Shown one piece after another: positions 53,410 through 62,778 of a stretch of DNA of 64,000 nucleotides. The notes beneath the pieces are model-generated. The model was not told the DNA's origin and did no database searches. It worked only from the letters and a program-made list of their open reading frames with translations. The stretch is from a bacterium 1xD8-48. Lineage in GTDB: Bacteria > Bacillota > Clostridia > Lachnospirales > Lachnospiraceae. The stretch is taken from assembly GCA_009917455.1 (NCBI GenBank), contig QZDS01000019.1:32943-96942 (forward strand). Direction: 5' to 3'. The stretch's first letter is position 1; each line of letters starts with the position of its first letter. Both the position numbers and the translations under genes were made by a program.

Positions 53410-54312
53410 ATGCCAAACAGAAAAAATCTTCATAAATATCGATATATGTATCTTCTGGCCATACCAGGCGTGCTTTACTTTGCGGTTTTCAAGATTGCGC
53501 CGCTGTGGGGTCTGTCCCTTGCCTTTGTGGATTACAACTCCTTTAAGGGACTATTGGGAAGCGAGTTTGTGGGCTTTGCCAACTTCCTGAAATTTTTCCG
53601 CAACAACAATTTCTGGCTTATGATACGCAACACGGTGGTTATCAGCCTGATGAATCTTATTTTCTTTTTCCCGGCGCCCATCATGTTAGCGATTCTGCTC
53701 AATGAGATAAAAGGGGAGCGGTTTAAAAAGGTGACCCAGACCATCGTGTATCTGCCTCATTTCCTTTCATGGGTGGTAATCGCGGGAATCACATTTTTTA
53801 TATTTTCCAGCGATGTGGGACTGGTAAATAAAATGATTCTGGCAAACGGCGGCGATGTGATAGGATTTTTATCCAATCCGAAGTTGTTCTGGTGGTTTTT
53901 GCTGGGACAGACCACCTGGAAGGAAATCGGGTGGCAGTCGATTATTTTTCTGGCAGCTATCACGCAGATTGACATCTCTTTATATGAAGCGGCCGAGGTG
54001 GACGGCGCTACCCGGCTGCAAAAGCTTCGATACATTACGCTGCCCGGACTGATGCCCACGGTGGTGACCATGTTCATTATCCGGCTGGGAACCGTTTTTG
54101 ATGTGAGCCTTGACCAGATTTTGATGATGAAAAATTCCTTTGTGGCGGATGTGGCCGAGGTGTTTGACACCTACGCCTATACCCAGGGAATTATGCAGGG
54201 GAACTTAAGCATGGGTGTTACCGTAGGGATTTTTAAAGGTGTGGTGTGTATGATTCTGGTTGTGACGGCCAATAAGGTCATTACCGCTATGGGCTATGAC
54301 GGAATTTACTAG
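53410..54312 (+). CDS. Sugar ABC transporter permease, LplB type
   Basis: A 300-residue permease with six helices and the EAA loop YEAAEVDGATRLQKLRYITLP. ATG 53410 has GGAGGATAAG upstream. First gene of a permease-permease-binding protein operon, with no ATPase gene; a shared ATPase is assumed. Related in type but clearly not identical to the transporter at 19425. Confidence 0.9.
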   Translation: MPNRKNLHKYRYMYLLAIPGVLYFAVFKIAPLWGLSLAFVDYNSFKGLLGSEFVGFANFLKFFRNNNFWLMIRNTVVISLMNLIFFFPAPIMLAILLNEIKGERFKKVTQTIVYLPHFLSWVVIAGITFFIFSSDVGLVNKMILANGGDVIGFLSNPKLFWWFLLGQTTWKEIGWQSIIFLAAITQIDISLYEAAEVDGATRLQKLRYITLPGLMPTVVTMFIIRLGTVFDVSLDQILMMKNSFVADVAEVFDTYAYTQGIMQGNLSMGVTVGIFKGVVCMILVVTANKVITAMGYDGIY

Positions 54313-54336
54313 AGAGGGCGGAAAGGAAGGCAAGGC

Positions 54337-55206
54337 ATGAAGAAAAGAAGAAAATTAAAACATTTTACATGGGGAGACTATGTGGTTTATTTCATCATCA
54401 CCTGTATTTGTCTGCTGTTTGTAGCTCCTTTTGTGTATGTGGTAAGTATATCCCTGACGGATCCGGAGGTTTATGTGCCCTTTAAGCTGTATCTGTTTCC
54501 GGAAAAGCTGTCTCTGGATACCTATCGGTATATTCTGTCAAATTCCGCCTTTGTGACCGCACTGAAAAATACGGTGTTTATTACAATGGCAGGGACGGTT
54601 CTGGATTTGGGAGTCACTTACACCTTTGCCTATGTGCTGACAAAAAAGAGGATGCCGTTCCATAAGCTTTTCATGGGAATGGTGGTGTTTACACTGATGT
54701 TCAACGCGGGAATCATCCCCAATTTTATGATGGTGAAGTCCTTAAATCTGATTAACAGCCGGTGGGCGCTGATTCTTCCGGTTCTGACCAACGCCTGGAG
54801 CCTGATTGTGGCAAAGAGCTTTATCGAGTCCATTCCGGGTGAAATCGAAGAATCTGCCAGAATAGACGGGTGTAATGATATCCAGATTTTTCTGAAAATG
54901 ATTATACCCTTATCCAAGGCTTCCATTGCCACGCTGACACTGTTCTTTGCGGTAAGCCACTGGAACACTTACTTCAACGCCCTGATTTATCTGACTGACA
55001 GTAAGAAAAGAACGCTGCAGGTTTATGTAAAATCCCTGCTGATTGACGCTTCCACCACGGGAGTGGGAGTGGATGTGATGAACATGCCCTCCGAGACCGT
55101 GCGGATGGCGACGGTGATTTTAGCCATGCTTCCTATTCTTATCGTGTATCCGTTTTTACAGAAATATTTTGTGAAAGGCGCCATGATAGGAGCGGTAAAA
55201 GGGTAA
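54337..55206 (+). CDS. Sugar ABC transporter permease, YtcP type
   Basis: A 289-residue permease, six helices, EAA loop IEESARIDGCNDIQIFLKMII, C-terminus MIGAVKG as in its family. GGAAGG precedes the ATG, which lies 24 nt after the first permease stop. Works with the neighbours on both sides to import an oligosaccharide or sugar acid. Confidence 0.9.
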   Translation: MKKRRKLKHFTWGDYVVYFIITCICLLFVAPFVYVVSISLTDPEVYVPFKLYLFPEKLSLDTYRYILSNSAFVTALKNTVFITMAGTVLDLGVTYTFAYVLTKKRMPFHKLFMGMVVFTLMFNAGIIPNFMMVKSLNLINSRWALILPVLTNAWSLIVAKSFIESIPGEIEESARIDGCNDIQIFLKMIIPLSKASIATLTLFFAVSHWNTYFNALIYLTDSKKRTLQVYVKSLLIDASTTGVGVDVMNMPSETVRMATVILAMLPILIVYPFLQKYFVKGAMIGAVKG

Positions 55207-55295
55207 AAAAGTGAACAGGCGCAGTTGATTTATGGGGACTGCTTGCTGTTATAAATTTCAGTTACAAAAATACAAAAAGAAAGCGGGGTAAAAGG

Positions 55296-56900
55296 ATGAG
55301 AAATGATGTGTGGAAAAAAGGGTTAGGTATACTGCTTGCACTTTCAATGGTGTTTACCGGCTGCGGTAGTACCGGCAATGGGGAAACGAAGAAATCGGAT
55401 TCCGAGCCGGCGGCGGAGACATCTAATGCTGCTGATGAAAGCAGTACAGAGGAAAATACGGAGAAAACGGAAGAGGTTCAGCAGCCGGAGGAGAAGCTGG
55501 TAATTACCGGAATGGCCAACCTGTATAATCTGGCGCCTGAAAAGGACAGCGAATTTTGGAAGATGATGGAGGAAAAGTTCAATGTGGATTACACGGTGGA
55601 CTGGGTTCCTGGCGACACCTATGCACAGAAGATGGAGCTGGTACTGTCCTCCGGCGAGCTGCCTGATTTGATGCAGATACAAAACACTACCGTACCAAGT
55701 TTCCAGAAAGCCGTGGAGGCAGGAGCGTTTTATGATTTGACGGATTTGCTGGGGGATTTCAGCGAATACCCGAATCTGAAAAACAATACCAATCTGGATG
55801 CCTGGACGCTGAGCAAAATCAAGGGAAGAAACTATGTGGTTCCGAGAACCAGAGGCAACCTGGATTCCGCCGTTATGATTCGCAAGGACTGGCTGGATAA
55901 GCTGGGACTGGAAGTGCCTGCTACGATGGAGGAGTTTGCCGACGTTATTGTCAAGGTGGCGCAGGGCGACCCGGACGGAAACGGCGTAAACGATACCATC
56001 GGACTGATTCCCGGTGTTGAAACCATTGACGGCTATTATCCTGCGGCTTTCGGAACCAGAGATATTGAAAAGGACGCGGACGGCGGGATTATCTATGAAC
56101 GTCTCACGGACAGGTACGGGGATTATGTGGAGTATATGCGCAACCTTTACAGCGAAGGCGCTGTGGCAAAGGAGTTTGCGCTGATTAAGGGGCAGCAGGC
56201 GGAAGAACTGTTTACTACCGGCAAAAGCGCTACCCTTACGAAAAACGCATGGCACCTTTACCGGTTAAACGAGGAGTGCCAAAAAACAGACCCTGATGCC
56301 GAGGTGGTTCTGATTCCCTATCTGGAGGGACCGGGAGGATATGCCCATATCTATGATTTGGGTTACTTTGGCGGCATGGCGATTTCCGCAAAGTGCAGCG
56401 AGGAAAAGGTGAAGCAGATTCTGAAATTCTTCGACGCAACATGCGCGCTGGAAAACTACAATTTCGTAAATTACGGAATTGAAGGCGTACACTGGGAAAT
56501 GGTGGACGGAGACCCCTCTCTTACGGAGCAGGGCAAGCAGGAGGTGACAAACTCCTTTAACGCGCCTTTCATCTTTGCGGCAAATGAATTTGCAAAGGTT
56601 GACAGCCCCCTTGCGGACAAGGCGTACAATGAAAGCACCAGAGAAACCATGAAGGTGCTCTATACCATGGGTGGTACGGGAGGAAAGATTGACAAGTTCA
56701 ACGTGCTGCAGTCCGATACATGGACGCAGGTATGGGGCGAGTATTCCAGTGAATTTGCGTCCATGGAAACAAAGGCCATATCGGGAGCCATCTCTATGGA
56801 TGAATTCCGGGCATATCAGAAGCAGCTTCGGGAAAACGAAGATTTTAAGAAAGCATTCCAGGAGTTTACACAGAGCCATAAAGAATTTTTTGGAGAATAG
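55296..56900 (+). CDS. Extracellular sugar-binding lipoprotein (LipO/YtcQ type)
   Basis: Cys23 in the VFTGC lipobox marks a lipoprotein; a Glu/Ser/Thr-rich linker follows. The 534 residues include the calcium-loop-like DPDGNGVNDTIGL and the NYGIEGVHWEMVDGDPS segment characteristic of large LplA-type binding proteins. It is the receptor of the two upstream permeases. Confidence 0.9.
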   Translation: MRNDVWKKGLGILLALSMVFTGCGSTGNGETKKSDSEPAAETSNAADESSTEENTEKTEEVQQPEEKLVITGMANLYNLAPEKDSEFWKMMEEKFNVDYTVDWVPGDTYAQKMELVLSSGELPDLMQIQNTTVPSFQKAVEAGAFYDLTDLLGDFSEYPNLKNNTNLDAWTLSKIKGRNYVVPRTRGNLDSAVMIRKDWLDKLGLEVPATMEEFADVIVKVAQGDPDGNGVNDTIGLIPGVETIDGYYPAAFGTRDIEKDADGGIIYERLTDRYGDYVEYMRNLYSEGAVAKEFALIKGQQAEELFTTGKSATLTKNAWHLYRLNEECQKTDPDAEVVLIPYLEGPGGYAHIYDLGYFGGMAISAKCSEEKVKQILKFFDATCALENYNFVNYGIEGVHWEMVDGDPSLTEQGKQEVTNSFNAPFIFAANEFAKVDSPLADKAYNESTRETMKVLYTMGGTGGKIDKFNVLQSDTWTQVWGEYSSEFASMETKAISGAISMDEFRAYQKQLRENEDFKKAFQEFTQSHKEFFGE

Positions 56901-56915
56901 CAGGAGGAAAAGAGT

Positions 56916-58211
56916 ATGTTTATAAAGGAAGTAGCAGCAAGCTTATATCCATGGGATTTGGCGGACCAGACGGCGGAGGTATGCGTGGATAACCTTGTGG
57001 AACACAGCAATGTGAACAGCGTTTACCTGGTGGGAGTAATGCATGAGGAAAAAAGACCGCTGACCAGTCTGTTTTATACATTGAACCCGGTAAGAAAATA
57101 TTATCTTCCCGAAAACAGCAGGGTATATTATCATGTAGATGGGGAGGATTTTGCAAACACGAAAATGAAGCCCGCCTTTACGGAAAGAGAATTCTTAAAA
57201 CAGAAGGACTGGCTGGACGACCTTATTCGCGTGGCGAGAAAAAGAGGGCTTAAGGTTGGGGTGGAAGTATCGCATACCTTTTATGATACGGCAAAGGCGG
57301 CCGGGGAACAGCCGGAGCTTTTGCAGAAGGACGTTCACGGCAACGCGATTCCCATGTTTTTCTGCAGCAATAACCCGGATGTGCGGGAGTACATGAAGGC
57401 TTTGTTTTTAAGCTCGGTGAAATGCCATGATGTGGATTTTATCCAGACCTGTATGATGCTGTTTAACGAGGGAAAACCTGTGGCGCAGCCCTGGTTTTTA
57501 AAGGAAAAAGACCCCCAGAACCGCCTTGGGCATCTTCTGGGAACTCTAAAGGGTGGCTGTTTCTGTGAGCATTGCGGGGCAAAAGCAAGGAAAATGGGAT
57601 ATGACTGGGATAAAATCAAGGCGGATTTGACAAAGCTGGCGGACACGGCGGAGGCGGTACTCCACGGAAATATCGGTCAGGTAATGGAAGCCCATCTGCT
57701 TCTTGGCAGTAATCTGACGGATGCCGGTTTCCTTCTGGAAAATCCTTCCCTTTACCAGTGGCTGGAATTTCGTATGAGATGTGTCACGGAACTGTTTTCC
57801 GATATTTACGGGGCGGTGAAAGCTGTGAAACCGGAGGTGGAATTCCGCTACAATAATTACCTTACTTATCCCGAGTATGCGGGACTTGATTTTAAGGCTG
57901 TCAGGGATTACGTGGATTCTGTCAGGGATTCGGATTATTCCGAACAGACGGGGGCGAAGGATGACTTCCGCTATAAGCAGAATACGCTTCTTAAGATACG
58001 AAGAGGCATTGGGTGTGAAAAGCCTGTTCTGGCGGCCTTTGCCTGTCGGCCCAACGCAACGCCGGAGCTTATACGGGAAAGCCTTAAGATTGTAAGCACG
58101 CTGGGAATCGACGGCCTGTCTTTGGGGCATTACGACGGAGCCACCTTTGAACTGCTGGACGCGGTGAAAGAGGGAATGAAAAATGCGGGAATGGAAGTAT
58201 GTACAAAGTAG
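56916..58211 (+). CDS. TIM-barrel protein of unknown specificity, glycosidase-like
   Basis: A 431-residue soluble protein without signal peptide. Alternating helix/strand pattern, GVEVSHTFYD, FRYNNYLTYPE and a late GIDGLSLGHYDGAT resemble glycoside hydrolase barrels in which short motifs around strands 4 and 8 carry acidic residues, but no known family can be named. A CEHCGAKA cysteine pair near residue 210-214 sits in a segment (FCEHCGAKARKMGYDWDK) often seen in GH10/GH42-like proteins of unknown function. ATG 56916 has GGAGGAAAAG upstream; the 3' end overlaps the YesN gene by 13 nt, so it belongs to the transporter operon and probably acts on the imported compound. Confidence 0.6.
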   Translation: MFIKEVAASLYPWDLADQTAEVCVDNLVEHSNVNSVYLVGVMHEEKRPLTSLFYTLNPVRKYYLPENSRVYYHVDGEDFANTKMKPAFTEREFLKQKDWLDDLIRVARKRGLKVGVEVSHTFYDTAKAAGEQPELLQKDVHGNAIPMFFCSNNPDVREYMKALFLSSVKCHDVDFIQTCMMLFNEGKPVAQPWFLKEKDPQNRLGHLLGTLKGGCFCEHCGAKARKMGYDWDKIKADLTKLADTAEAVLHGNIGQVMEAHLLLGSNLTDAGFLLENPSLYQWLEFRMRCVTELFSDIYGAVKAVKPEVEFRYNNYLTYPEYAGLDFKAVRDYVDSVRDSDYSEQTGAKDDFRYKQNTLLKIRRGIGCEKPVLAAFACRPNATPELIRESLKIVSTLGIDGLSLGHYDGATFELLDAVKEGMKNAGMEVCTK

Positions 58212-59347
58212 TATTGGTTGACGACGAGATTTGGTCTCTGGAGGGACTGGAAGCGTCCTTCAATTGGGAGAAAAACGGCTTTCAGGTTGTAGGTAAATTT
58301 ACCGACAGCCTGGAAGCCGCTGCCCGTATAGCAAAATTAAAGCCAGACCTGGTGTTTACGGATATCAGAATGCCGGATATGACAGGCCTGGAACTGATGG
58401 AGGCGGTCCGTGAGGGAAACCGGGAGGCTGTGTTTGTCATGGTAAGCGGATATGCGGAATTTGAATATGCAAGGCAGGCCGTGCGTCAGGGAGCCTGCGA
58501 CTACCTTTTGAAACCTATTGATTTGGAGGAAACGGACGCCATACTTGAAAGGCTCCGTCAGATGCTGGCGTACAGAAAAGAAGCTGAGGATGAGATTCTT
58601 ATCCAGCGAATCCTGTATGAGGGAGCAAAGGAAGAACGGATTTTCCCGATTGCGGAATGTCCGAAAGTGCAGGCGGCGGTGATAGCGGGGGACGGGGTGG
58701 AACCCTTTATGTACCGGCGGATACAGGAATATCTGCAAAAGGAGAACAAAAAGTCCGTTCTTCTGACGCCGGCGGGAAAGAAGATTGTGCTGCTGTATGA
58801 AGCCTTTGAACCGGAAAAGGAAGACGACTGGATTTGCACGCTGGAGGGGCTGGGCGAAAATCTCTATATCGGGTTAAGCCAGACGGGGACAGGAGGAGAC
58901 GTGAGACTGCTGCTGAAAGAGGCTCTGCTGGCTTCTTCGGGAAGGCTGATAGGAAAACAGCTTGAGATGCATAAGGGCTATAACGAAAACTTTTTGCATC
59001 TGCTTGAATATGTAAAGGAGAATTACTCCAAAAAGCTGAACCTGAAAACCCTCTCGGAGCAGTTTTTCCTGAATGTGAGCTATTGCTCGGAACTGTTCAA
59101 AAAGGTGACGGGGATGAACTTTTCCGATTACCTCACAAAGCTTCGTATGGAAAAGGCTGCGGAACTGCTTTCCACGGGAAAATACAAGGTCAGGGAAGTT
59201 GCCGAAATGACCGGCTACAGCGACGCTTTTTATTTCAGCAAAGTATTAAAGAAATACTTCGGCGTAACGCCGGCCCGGTTTTTCCAGGAGCAGGAAAAGG
59301 AGGAAGCGGAAAGCGGCGAGGAAAGGAGTGGGGAAGAAAATGCATGA
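58199..59347 (+). CDS. YesN-type response regulator with AraC DNA-binding domain
   Basis: A 382-residue protein: receiver with Asp55 in FTDIRMPDMTG and Lys near 105, a short linker, and two AraC-type HTH motifs at the C-terminus (LSEQFFLNVSYCSELFKKVTG; VREVAEMTGYSDAFYFSKVLKK). It overlaps the previous and following genes by 13 and 8 nt. The cognate kinase is likely the YesM protein at 51565. Being inside the operon it probably activates, it may be subject to positive feedback. Confidence 0.88.
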   Translation: MYKVVLVDDEIWSLEGLEASFNWEKNGFQVVGKFTDSLEAAARIAKLKPDLVFTDIRMPDMTGLELMEAVREGNREAVFVMVSGYAEFEYARQAVRQGACDYLLKPIDLEETDAILERLRQMLAYRKEAEDEILIQRILYEGAKEERIFPIAECPKVQAAVIAGDGVEPFMYRRIQEYLQKENKKSVLLTPAGKKIVLLYEAFEPEKEDDWICTLEGLGENLYIGLSQTGTGGDVRLLLKEALLASSGRLIGKQLEMHKGYNENFLHLLEYVKENYSKKLNLKTLSEQFFLNVSYCSELFKKVTGMNFSDYLTKLRMEKAAELLSTGKYKVREVAEMTGYSDAFYFSKVLKKYFGVTPARFFQEQEKEEAESGEERSGEENA

Positions 59348-60614
59348 CGAGACAGAAAAGATGCGGGAAGAAGCGGACAGGATGATTACAGGAATTATCG
59401 GGAAGGTTCTGCCGGGAAGCGCCGTCAGAAAGGCGCTTGCAAACTATGAAAAGGACAGGCCTGTTCGCGTGATTGCCCTTGGGAAAGCCGCCTGTGAGAT
59501 GGCAGCAGCGGCAAGAGAGACCCTTGCAGAAAACATCAGCCGGGGCCTTATCATCACAAAATACGGACACAGCAAAGGGGCGACGGAGGGCTTTGAGACG
59601 GTGGAGGCCGGGCACCCGGTTCCAGACGAAAATTCCGTTCTCGGAGCGCGCAAAGCCATGGAGCTGGTAAAAGAGGCCGGAGCCGGGGAGAGGATTCTTT
59701 TGCTGATATCCGGAGGCGGCTCCTCACTGATGGAAATGCCGGAGGCGGGGCTGACGCTTACAGATATTCAAATGGTGACAAAAAAGCTGCTGAGCTGCGG
59801 CGCTTCCATTCAGGAAATCAACAAGATAAGAAAGCGATTATCTGCGGTGAAGGGCGGAAAGCTGGCGACCCTGTGTCCGCAGGCGGAAATTCACCAGATA
59901 GTGCTCTCCGATATCATCGACGACGATTTGGAGCAGATTGCATCGGGCCCGGCCTGTGAGGACACCACAACCAATGAGGCGGTCAGGGAAATCCTCCGAA
60001 AATACCGGATAAGCTTTTCTCCTTCTGTTATGGAAAAGCTGTTTAGCGAAACGCCGAAGCATATAAATAATGTGACTTCGGAGATTGTGGGGAGCGTCAG
60101 GGAGCTTTGCCGACATGCGGCGGATTTTGCCGGGAAGAGCGGATACCGGCCGTTTATTTTAAGCACCGGTTTAGACTGCGAGGCGAAAGAGGCCGGAAAG
60201 CTCATTGCCTCTGCCGCAAGAACCATTTGCGAAAGCAGCGAAGGGTGCGCGTTACATACTTTAAAGAGGCCCTGCGCGCTGATATGGGGCGGAGAGACGG
60301 TGGTGACTGTGCGGGGCAGGGGAATAGGAGGGCGAAATCAGGAGATGGCGCTGAGCGCCGCCCTTGGCATTGCCGGGATGGAAAAGGTTGTTTTCTTCTC
60401 TTTCGGTTCAGACGGAACGGACGGGCCCACAGACGCGGCAGGCGGAATGGTGGACGGATACACGGTTTCCAGAATCAGGGAGAAGGGACTTTCGCCGGAA
60501 CGGCTCCTTGAGGAAAACGATTCCTACCACGCCCTTGCATGCGCCGGGGATTTGATTGTGACGGGGCCTACGGGGACGAATGTGAATGATGTGGCGGTTT
60601 TATTGTGCAGGTAA
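59340..60614 (+). CDS. Glycerate 2-kinase (MOFRL/DUF4147 family)
   Basis: A 424-residue protein with the two-domain MOFRL-type kinase fold: LLISGGGSSLMEMP, GGETVVTVRGRGIGGRNQE and FSFGSDGTDGPTDAAGG. These enzymes phosphorylate D-glycerate at C2, giving 2-phosphoglycerate. ATG 59340 overlaps the end of the YesN gene (ATGCATGA) and has AGGAG about 11 nt upstream; a GTG at 59328 is less likely. It closes the operon and matches the hydroxyacid dehydrogenase at 50502. Confidence 0.9.
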   Translation: MHDETEKMREEADRMITGIIGKVLPGSAVRKALANYEKDRPVRVIALGKAACEMAAAARETLAENISRGLIITKYGHSKGATEGFETVEAGHPVPDENSVLGARKAMELVKEAGAGERILLLISGGGSSLMEMPEAGLTLTDIQMVTKKLLSCGASIQEINKIRKRLSAVKGGKLATLCPQAEIHQIVLSDIIDDDLEQIASGPACEDTTTNEAVREILRKYRISFSPSVMEKLFSETPKHINNVTSEIVGSVRELCRHAADFAGKSGYRPFILSTGLDCEAKEAGKLIASAARTICESSEGCALHTLKRPCALIWGGETVVTVRGRGIGGRNQEMALSAALGIAGMEKVVFFSFGSDGTDGPTDAAGGMVDGYTVSRIREKGLSPERLLEENDSYHALACAGDLIVTGPTGTNVNDVAVLLCR

Positions 60615-60650
60615 GTTTGGCGGGGGCCTGCCGGGGAAGTGCGTAAACGG

Positions 60651-60694
60651 ACAGGATATTTTCGGCGGTCGTAATTGACCGCCGTATTTCCTGT
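60651..60694. terminator. Bidirectional terminator between converging genes
   Basis: A CGGCGGTC/GACCGCCG core (60663-60684) with outer ACAGGA/TCCTGT pairs forms a long hairpin, with A/T-rich flanks inside the stem. It serves the glycerate kinase operon and the converging gene ending at 60709. Confidence 0.65.
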
Positions 60695-60708
60695 CTTTGA
60701 GTGTTCAG

Positions 60709-62451
60709 TTATCCGGATATTACTTTGCAACGTTTTTTATAGCATGCAATACCGTATTTGTGTATGGTGGTCATACCGTCGTCTATCAATGCTTCTTCAT
60801 AATTTCTGTCATTAATCTGCTTCAGAGCCTCGGCACATGCCCTGTCAAAGTCGGCTTTCCCGGCATATTTTAATTCGATGATGATACCGATTTCCTTTTC
60901 CTCGACTTCTATGCTGATATCACTGTATCCGTCTCCGCATTCAGCATTGGAACTGACTTTCCAGCCACTTGCTTCTGCAAATAATCCCAGTAGAATGCCA
61001 TGATAAAAATTCTCTTTCATTTTTTTTCTGACACTGGTATCACGGATGCTGATAGTTTTTCTCAGATATGATGTAAAACCTTTCTCAATAGCGTCCGTAT
61101 TATTTTCTTCAAACGCTTTGCAGAAACTTTCCAGCATTTGTAAGTCTTTCTTTGTTTCCGCTCTAAACCATTCCTGTATCTGTTCCTCAAATATCCATTG
61201 CACTTCTTTATTCGGAATGATTAATCCTGTCAGATTACCCTCATCTTTCCCACACTTTGTCAGATAGCCGGTAGTAAAAAGGATACTCCACAGGTTTTCA
61301 ATAGAAGAATCCAAATCTCTGTAGGTTAATTCCTGCCGTATTTTCTTTTGAATACTTTTACCGTCAAGCAGAAGTTCAATTTCATTTCTTGTTATTCCGT
61401 CTGATTTATCTATAAATTTCCGGATAATATTGTTACTGCTGGTATTTATCCAATAATTCTGCGGTTCTGACACACTTCCGTCACGTAAATCCCCGCAGTA
61501 ATTAATTACATCCCACGGACAGTATATATTTGTATTACCAAACAGATAGCCGTCATACCAATCCTTTACAGCGCCGTACTGACCCGTAAATCCATAATAC
61601 GCCAGCATCTGCCGAACTTCTTTATCCGTAAAACCAAAATATTCTCTGTAGCGGACATCTTTTATGGTGTATACGTTAAAATTATTCAGTCCTGTAAAAA
61701 TACTTTCTCGACCTGTTCCGTGAAGAAGCGAAGCTTCTTCTGATGGCTCGGCGAATGCCGAGACTATGCATCCGGTAAGAACCGCAAAGTACAAACTGCT
61801 GTTTGTTTTAAGTGCCTGTCCAAACAGGGTTCTGATAAAATTAACCATGGTGTCATAGTAGCCGGCCTGATACGCCTTATCAAGAGGAACGTCATATTCA
61901 TCAATCAGGATGATAGTTTTTTGCTCATAATGTTTTTGCAGAAAACGTGATAGCATCAGCAGGCTGTTTTCGAGAAGATCATCCGACATTGCAAAACTCC
62001 CCGTTTCATTCAGCTCAATGAGTTTTGTATATTGCTGACGCTCTGTTTTATTCAGATTGCCGCTGTCTGCAAGAAATGAAAATCTGACCGCTTCATTACC
62101 TATGATTGATTGAAGCTTTTTCCTTGCCTTATCAAAAGTATCACCTTCTGCATTTTTCAGGCTGATAGATATAACTGGAAATTTTCCCTGATATTTGTCG
62201 CAGAGTTCTGTTTCTCTGGAAATTTCCAATCCGTCAAAAAGTGTGCAGTCACTGCCGATTTCAAAGAAATGTTTTATCATGCTCATATTCAGAGTTTTTC
62301 CAAAACGCCTCGGACGCGTAAAAAGGTTTACATATGCTATATTTTCCAGAAGGTCCCGTATCAGTCCTGTTTTATCAACGTAGTAAAATCCATCTTGCCG
62401 AATCCTTTCGAAATCCTCGATGCCCATAGGAAGCTTTATGTTTCCTGACAT
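60709..62451 (-). CDS. AAA-ATPase-like protein with PD-(D/E)XK nuclease-type C-terminus
   Basis: A 580-residue protein of the AAA-ATPase_like (PF09820) plus PDDEXK_9 (PF08011) type: N-terminal GIEDFERIRQDGFYYVDKT, P-loop-like TRPRRFGKTLNM, IILIDEYDVPLDKAY (Walker B region), and a C-terminal DISIEVEEKEIGIIIELKY with the nuclease-like D...E-x-K. Such genes are abundant and often multicopy in gut Clostridia and Bacteroidetes; function unknown. AGAGG precedes the ATG at 62451. More AT-rich than its neighbours, suggesting transfer. Confidence 0.85.
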   Translation of the reverse strand: MSGNIKLPMGIEDFERIRQDGFYYVDKTGLIRDLLENIAYVNLFTRPRRFGKTLNMSMIKHFFEIGSDCTLFDGLEISRETELCDKYQGKFPVISISLKNAEGDTFDKARKKLQSIIGNEAVRFSFLADSGNLNKTERQQYTKLIELNETGSFAMSDDLLENSLLMLSRFLQKHYEQKTIILIDEYDVPLDKAYQAGYYDTMVNFIRTLFGQALKTNSSLYFAVLTGCIVSAFAEPSEEASLLHGTGRESIFTGLNNFNVYTIKDVRYREYFGFTDKEVRQMLAYYGFTGQYGAVKDWYDGYLFGNTNIYCPWDVINYCGDLRDGSVSEPQNYWINTSSNNIIRKFIDKSDGITRNEIELLLDGKSIQKKIRQELTYRDLDSSIENLWSILFTTGYLTKCGKDEGNLTGLIIPNKEVQWIFEEQIQEWFRAETKKDLQMLESFCKAFEENNTDAIEKGFTSYLRKTISIRDTSVRKKMKENFYHGILLGLFAEASGWKVSSNAECGDGYSDISIEVEEKEIGIIIELKYAGKADFDRACAEALKQINDRNYEEALIDDGMTTIHKYGIACYKKRCKVISG

Positions 62452-62507
62452 ATCATACCTCTTTCTTTGAAAATGTTACCTTTATATGCTATTTGAACCT
62501 TTGTATC

Positions 62508-62536
62508 AGTATAGCATAATTACGTTTTCCCACCAA
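62508..62536 (-). promoter_or_regulatory. Promoter of the PD-(D/E)XK ATPase gene
   Basis: On the minus strand TTGGTG (62536-62531), 17 bp, TATACT (62513-62508), the latter preceded by TGC as an extended -10. Confidence 0.55.
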
Positions 62537-62613
62537 CAAAATATTTCCGCAAAGGTTTACAAATTATCATTGTAATATAAAGCGTGGTATATTATACTTG
62601 TTTCAAGTACTAC

Positions 62614-62770
62614 AAAGCAAATACAGGATAAAGTCAACAACCCCGCAGCAAGCTGACGGGGCATCAAACTTGCAACGCAGCTAAGCTGCGGGGTATGTGA
62701 CCCTCGCGGCATTCGCCAAATGTCTGCTTCGCAGCCGCTTGGCTCATTGCTTGCGGGAATCAAAACAGGA
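62614..62770. repeat. Structured GC-rich intergenic element, possible repeated sequence
   Basis: Within an otherwise AT-rich 327-bp gene-free stretch, about 150 bp of GC-rich sequence contain CCCCGCAG paired with CTGCGGGG, an internal AGCTAAGCT-type palindrome, and CCGCAGCAAGC facing GCTTGCGGG at the far end. It resembles the multi-stem repeat elements scattered between genes in Lachnospiraceae. A 68-codon minus-strand open frame across it is not credible as a gene. Confidence 0.4.
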
Positions 62771-62778
62771 GGACAGGA

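Noticed and set aside
62557..62763. 68-codon minus-strand frame across the structured intergenic element
   Set aside because: It lacks a convincing start region, spans inverted repeats and looks like a by-product of a repeated non-coding element.
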